DNA from: Tomitella gaofuii
Lineage (GTDB): Bacteria > Actinomycetota > Actinomycetes > Mycobacteriales > Mycobacteriaceae
Direction: 5' to 3'
Assembly (NCBI RefSeq): GCF_014126825.1
Contig: NZ_CP059900.1
Location: 4,168,954-4,232,953 of the forward strand
DNA length: 64,000 bases
The position numbers and the translations under genes are program-made. Shown piece after piece: positions 61,726 through 64,000 of this stretch. The notes under the pieces are model-generated. The model saw only the letters and a list, made by a program, of their open reading frames with translations. It was not told the origin of the DNA and made no database searches. Within the stretch, counting starts at the first letter, position 1. Each line of letters opens with the position of its first letter.

Positions 61726-62403
61726 GTGACTTCGCCCGACCATCCCGCCACCGCGGCCCGCCGTCCCGGCGCGCCGGACCCGATGAGCGTCCACGAGGCC
61801 ATCGCCCTGCGCCGCGACGTGCGCGCCGAGTTCAGCGGCGACCCCATCGACGACGCCACGCTCATGCGCATCCTCGGCTCGGCGCACCGGGCGCCGTCCG
61901 TCGGCAATACCCAGCCCTGGGATTTCGTCGTGATCCGCGACCCTGACACGCTGGACGCGTTCGCCGGGCACGTCGCGGGCAAGCGGCGTGCGTTCGCCGA
62001 ATCGCTGCCGCCGGAACGCACGGACACGTTCAACCCGATCAAGATCGAGGGTATCCGCGAGAGCCGCACCGGCATCGTCGTCACCTACGACGGATCGCGC
62101 GGGGGCCCGAACATCCTGGGCCGGCACACCATCGAGGACACCGGGCTGTTCTCGGCGGTGCTGGCCATCCAGAACCTGTGGCTCGCGGCCGTGTCCGAGG
62201 GGATCGGCGTGGGCTGGGTGTCCTTCTACGACGAGGACTACCTCACCCGCCTGGTGGGGATCCCGGCTCCGGTCCGCCCCATCGCGTGGCTGTGCGTCGG
62301 CCCGGTGACCGGGTTCCAGCAGGTTCCCGACCTGGAACGGTTCGGCTGGCGGGGGCGGCGGCCACTGGAGGACGCGGTGCACCAGGAGCGCTACCGCGGC
62401 TGA
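61726..62403 (+). CDS. bluB: 5,6-dimethylbenzimidazole synthase BluB
   Basis: 225-residue flavin-destructase of the nitroreductase fold that converts FMNH2 and O2 to 5,6-dimethylbenzimidazole, the lower ligand of cobalamin. Diagnostic blocks: ALRRDVRAEFSGDPID, ILGSAHRAPSVGNTQPWDFVVI, KIEGIRESRTGIVVTYD, LGRHTIEDTGLFSAVLAIQNLWLAAVSEGIGVGWVSFYD and LERFGWRGRRPLEDAV. GTG 61726 gives a short leader; ATG 61783 (MSVHEAIALRRD) is an alternative. It fits the cobalamin-uptake operon elsewhere in the window. Confidence 0.92.
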   Translation: MTSPDHPATAARRPGAPDPMSVHEAIALRRDVRAEFSGDPIDDATLMRILGSAHRAPSVGNTQPWDFVVIRDPDTLDAFAGHVAGKRRAFAESLPPERTDTFNPIKIEGIRESRTGIVVTYDGSRGGPNILGRHTIEDTGLFSAVLAIQNLWLAAVSEGIGVGWVSFYDEDYLTRLVGIPAPVRPIAWLCVGPVTGFQQVPDLERFGWRGRRPLEDAVHQERYRG

Positions 62404-62496
62404 CGGGCGCCACCTGCGGTCTCGCTGTCGGCGGCCCCGTGTCGCGGTGGGGCGCCTCGCCACCGGCACCACGGTGTGACCCCGGCCCTGCTATAT

Positions 62497-62519
62497 TGTT
62501 GCTTTCGGTAAGCAACAAG
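62497..62519. promoter_or_regulatory. MarR operator overlapping the ribosome-binding site
   Basis: Perfect 9-bp inverted repeat TTGTTGCTT / AAGCAACAA with a TCGGT spacer, overlapping the start of the AAGGAG Shine-Dalgarno at 62517-62522. MarR binding here would shut off the regulator and the efflux gene. Confidence 0.75.
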
Positions 62520-62527
62520 GAGTGGAC

Positions 62528-63013
62528 GTGATCGAGGGAGCACAGGCGGGGGTCATCCTCGGCGAGATGGTGGAGATCGGCCGCACATTCCGTGCGGCCG
62601 GCCGGCGGAGCAGGGAACGGGGCCTCACCGGCACCAAGTTCAGCGTGCTCCAGCAATTGCGCGCCTCGAGCACCAGACTCACGGACCTTGCAGTACGGCT
62701 TGAGCTATCCACCCCCGTCACATCGCGCGCGGTCCAGGCACTGGAGTCGGAGAGCCTGGTCGAACGCAATCCCGACCCCGACGACGCACGCGCCGTCCGG
62801 GTCTCCATCACCGACGCCGGCCTGGCGTATCTCACCGTGCGGGAGAATGCCGCCGTCAGCGCATTCGCGGCCCACCTGGGCGACTGGTCGCCTTCCGAGG
62901 CCGCCCGCACCATCGAGACCCTGCGAACGCTGCGGGACAGGCTCGCCCGCGCATTCGACGATCTGGAAGGCCCCGGCGCACAGTCCTCCGACGAGGCCGG
63001 GATCCCCGCATGA
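62528..63013 (+). CDS. MarR family transcriptional regulator
   Basis: 161-residue MarR protein from GTG 62528, five bases after AAGGAG; a GTG two codons earlier lies inside that site. The winged helix is RLTDLAVRLELSTPVTSRAVQALESESLVERNPDPDDARAVRVSITDAGL. It overlaps the DHA2 efflux gene by ATGA, the usual repressor/pump pairing, and is preceded by the perfect palindrome at 62497-62519. Ligand is probably a drug or phenolic compound exported by the pump. Confidence 0.88.
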   Translation: MIEGAQAGVILGEMVEIGRTFRAAGRRSRERGLTGTKFSVLQQLRASSTRLTDLAVRLELSTPVTSRAVQALESESLVERNPDPDDARAVRVSITDAGLAYLTVRENAAVSAFAAHLGDWSPSEAARTIETLRTLRDRLARAFDDLEGPGAQSSDEAGIPA

Positions 63014-64000
63014 GCGCGCCCGCCGCCGCGCGCACACCGCGCGAGTACTCGCATTCCGAAGTCCTCGGCGTCATGGCCGGCCTGCTCGCGGCCTTGTTCA
63101 CCGCGATGCTCTCCACCACCGTCGTCGCCACCGCGCTGCCCACGATCATGGCCGACCTGCACGGCACACAACGGCAATACACGTGGGTGATCACGGCAAG
63201 TCTGCTGATGATGACGATCAGCACGCCGATCTGGGGCAAGCTGTCGGATCTGTTCAGCAAGAAGCTGCTCACCCAACTGGCGATCCTGCTGTTCGTCGCG
63301 GGATCGTTGGCGGCCGGCTTCACCCATTCCATCGCGCTGATGATGGTGGCGCGCGCCGTGCAGGGCATGGCGATGGGCGGCCTGATCGCGCTGGTGCAGT
63401 CCGTGATGGGGTCGATCGTCTCGCCCCGCGACCGCGGCCGCTACGCCGGTTACATGGGCGCCGTCATGACCGTCGCCACCGTGTCCGGGCCGCTGCTGGG
63501 CGGGATCATCACCGACGGTATCGGCTGGCGCTGGACGTTCTTCGTGTGCGTGCCGCTCGCCGTCGTCGCGCTCGCCCTCATCCAGTGGAAGCTGGACCTG
63601 CCCGCCAACCCCCGCTCCGGCCGCGCCCGCATCGACTACCTCGGCGGCATCCTGCTGTCCATCGCCGCCGCCCTGCCGATGCTGTGGGTGACGTTCGCGG
63701 GCAGCGACTACGCCTGGATCTCCTGGCAGTCGGGCGCATTCCTGGCCGGGTTCCTCGTGACCGCCGCCCTCACCGTGCTCGTCGAGCTGCGCGCACCCGA
63801 GCCGATGCTGCCGCTGCGGGTGCTCCGCAACTCCACCGCGGTGCTGATGATCGTCGCCAGCCTGGCCGTGGGCGTGGCCATGTTCGGCGCCGGGGTGTTC
63901 CTCACCCAGTACTTCCAGCTGGGCGCCGGGTACACGCCCACTAAGGCCGGGATGATGACGATCCCGATGATCATCTCCCAGATGCTCTCCGCCACCATCG
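63010..64000 (+). CDS. DHA2-family MFS efflux transporter, 3' end beyond window
   Basis: First 330 residues of an EmrB/QacA-type (14-span) drug:H+ antiporter. Motif C-like and loop features: ALFTAMLSTTVVATALPTIMADLHG (DHA2 helix 1), WGKLSDLFSKKLL (loop 2-3), GLIALVQSVMGSIVSPRDRGRYAGYMGAVMTVATVSGPLLGGIITDGIGWRWTFFV (motif C and motif D region). Coupled to the MarR gene by ATGA. Expected total length is about 470-550 residues. Exports a toxic amphiphile sensed by the MarR protein. Confidence 0.9.
   Translation, partial: MSAPAAARTPREYSHSEVLGVMAGLLAALFTAMLSTTVVATALPTIMADLHGTQRQYTWVITASLLMMTISTPIWGKLSDLFSKKLLTQLAILLFVAGSLAAGFTHSIALMMVARAVQGMAMGGLIALVQSVMGSIVSPRDRGRYAGYMGAVMTVATVSGPLLGGIITDGIGWRWTFFVCVPLAVVALALIQWKLDLPANPRSGRARIDYLGGILLSIAAALPMLWVTFAGSDYAWISWQSGAFLAGFLVTAALTVLVELRAPEPMLPLRVLRNSTAVLMIVASLAVGVAMFGAGVFLTQYFQLGAGYTPTKAGMMTIPMIISQMLSATI

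Overview
The window is about 70% G+C, densely coded and rich in ATGA/TGATG start-stop overlaps. It has GTG and TTG starts, IdeR/DtxR-like iron boxes, CE1758/CE1759-type flavin enzymes, many TetR regulators, FadE/FadD-type genes and a prpDBC methylcitrate operon. Together these point to a chromosome of the actinobacterial order Mycobacteriales (Gordonia / Tsukamurella / Rhodococcus / Dietzia neighbourhood). The species cannot be named from sequence alone. No rRNA, tRNA, CRISPR array, prophage or insertion sequence was seen.

Layout. (1) 1-7700: a leftward acyl-CoA catabolic operon (SDR, enoyl-CoA hydratase, acyl-CoA dehydrogenase, a frameshifted SDR, an APH-fold kinase, a quinone oxidoreductase cut by the window edge), then a TetR gene and another SDR. 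(2) 7828-11965: a cobalamin riboswitch followed by a BtuFCD-type ABC transporter and a FhuF-like 2Fe-2S protein. (3) 12077-16890: acyl-CoA dehydrogenase, MaoC dehydratase and FabG-like SDR, divergent from a TetR gene and a metallo-beta-lactamase-fold gene. (4) 17037-24140: acyl-CoA ligase, alkenal-type reductase and amidohydrolase facing a TetR-HAD pair and an MHS-family transporter. (5) 24328-27616: a quorum-quenching/gamma-lactone locus (acyl-CoA ligase, QsdA-like lactonase, divergent QsdR-like repressor). (6) 27670-33856: small metabolic and hypothetical genes, including an LLM monooxygenase with its FMN reductase and a CPA2 antiporter. (7) 33867-37548: the methylcitrate operon prpD-prpB-prpC. 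(8) 37695-43641: AEC transporter, a DUF559/AbiEi-like gene bracketed by two copies of a palindromic repeat, a VOC protein, a second FhuF-like gene, a secreted YdcF-like protein, a methyltransferase and an HNH-endonuclease remnant. (9) 43956-49046: a rightward operon of amino-acid dehydrogenase, class III aminotransferase, hydroxyacid dehydrogenase and amidase. (10) 49082-53793: efeUOB iron uptake plus a siderophore-interacting protein, with iron boxes. (11) 54092-64000: PAP2 phosphatase, penicillin-binding lipoprotein, NrtR-like regulator, MBL-fold protein with SDR and TetR, lipase, BluB, and a MarR/DHA2-efflux pair.

How the parts may work together. A 22-bp palindrome (arms TTGAAGT and ACTTCAA) occurs ahead of the region-1 operon, its TetR gene, the region-4 ligase operon and the transporter, which defines a regulon. 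That operon has separate APH-kinase and acyl-CoA-dehydrogenase genes, and an EPHX2/ACAD10-type HAD gene lies beside the paralogous TetR. These are the three domains fused in animal ACAD10, and the kinase/dehydrogenase pair is the LvaA/LvaC logic used to convert 4-hydroxyacyl-CoA to enoyl-CoA. The adjacent QsdA-like lactonase and CoA ligase would supply exactly such 4-hydroxyacids from gamma-lactones. The inferred route is lactone, 4-hydroxyacid, CoA ester, phospho-intermediate, enoyl-CoA, beta-oxidation, with odd-chain products ending in the methylcitrate cycle. A second theme is cobalamin: riboswitch-controlled uptake, an operon-encoded FhuF-like reductase candidate and BluB.
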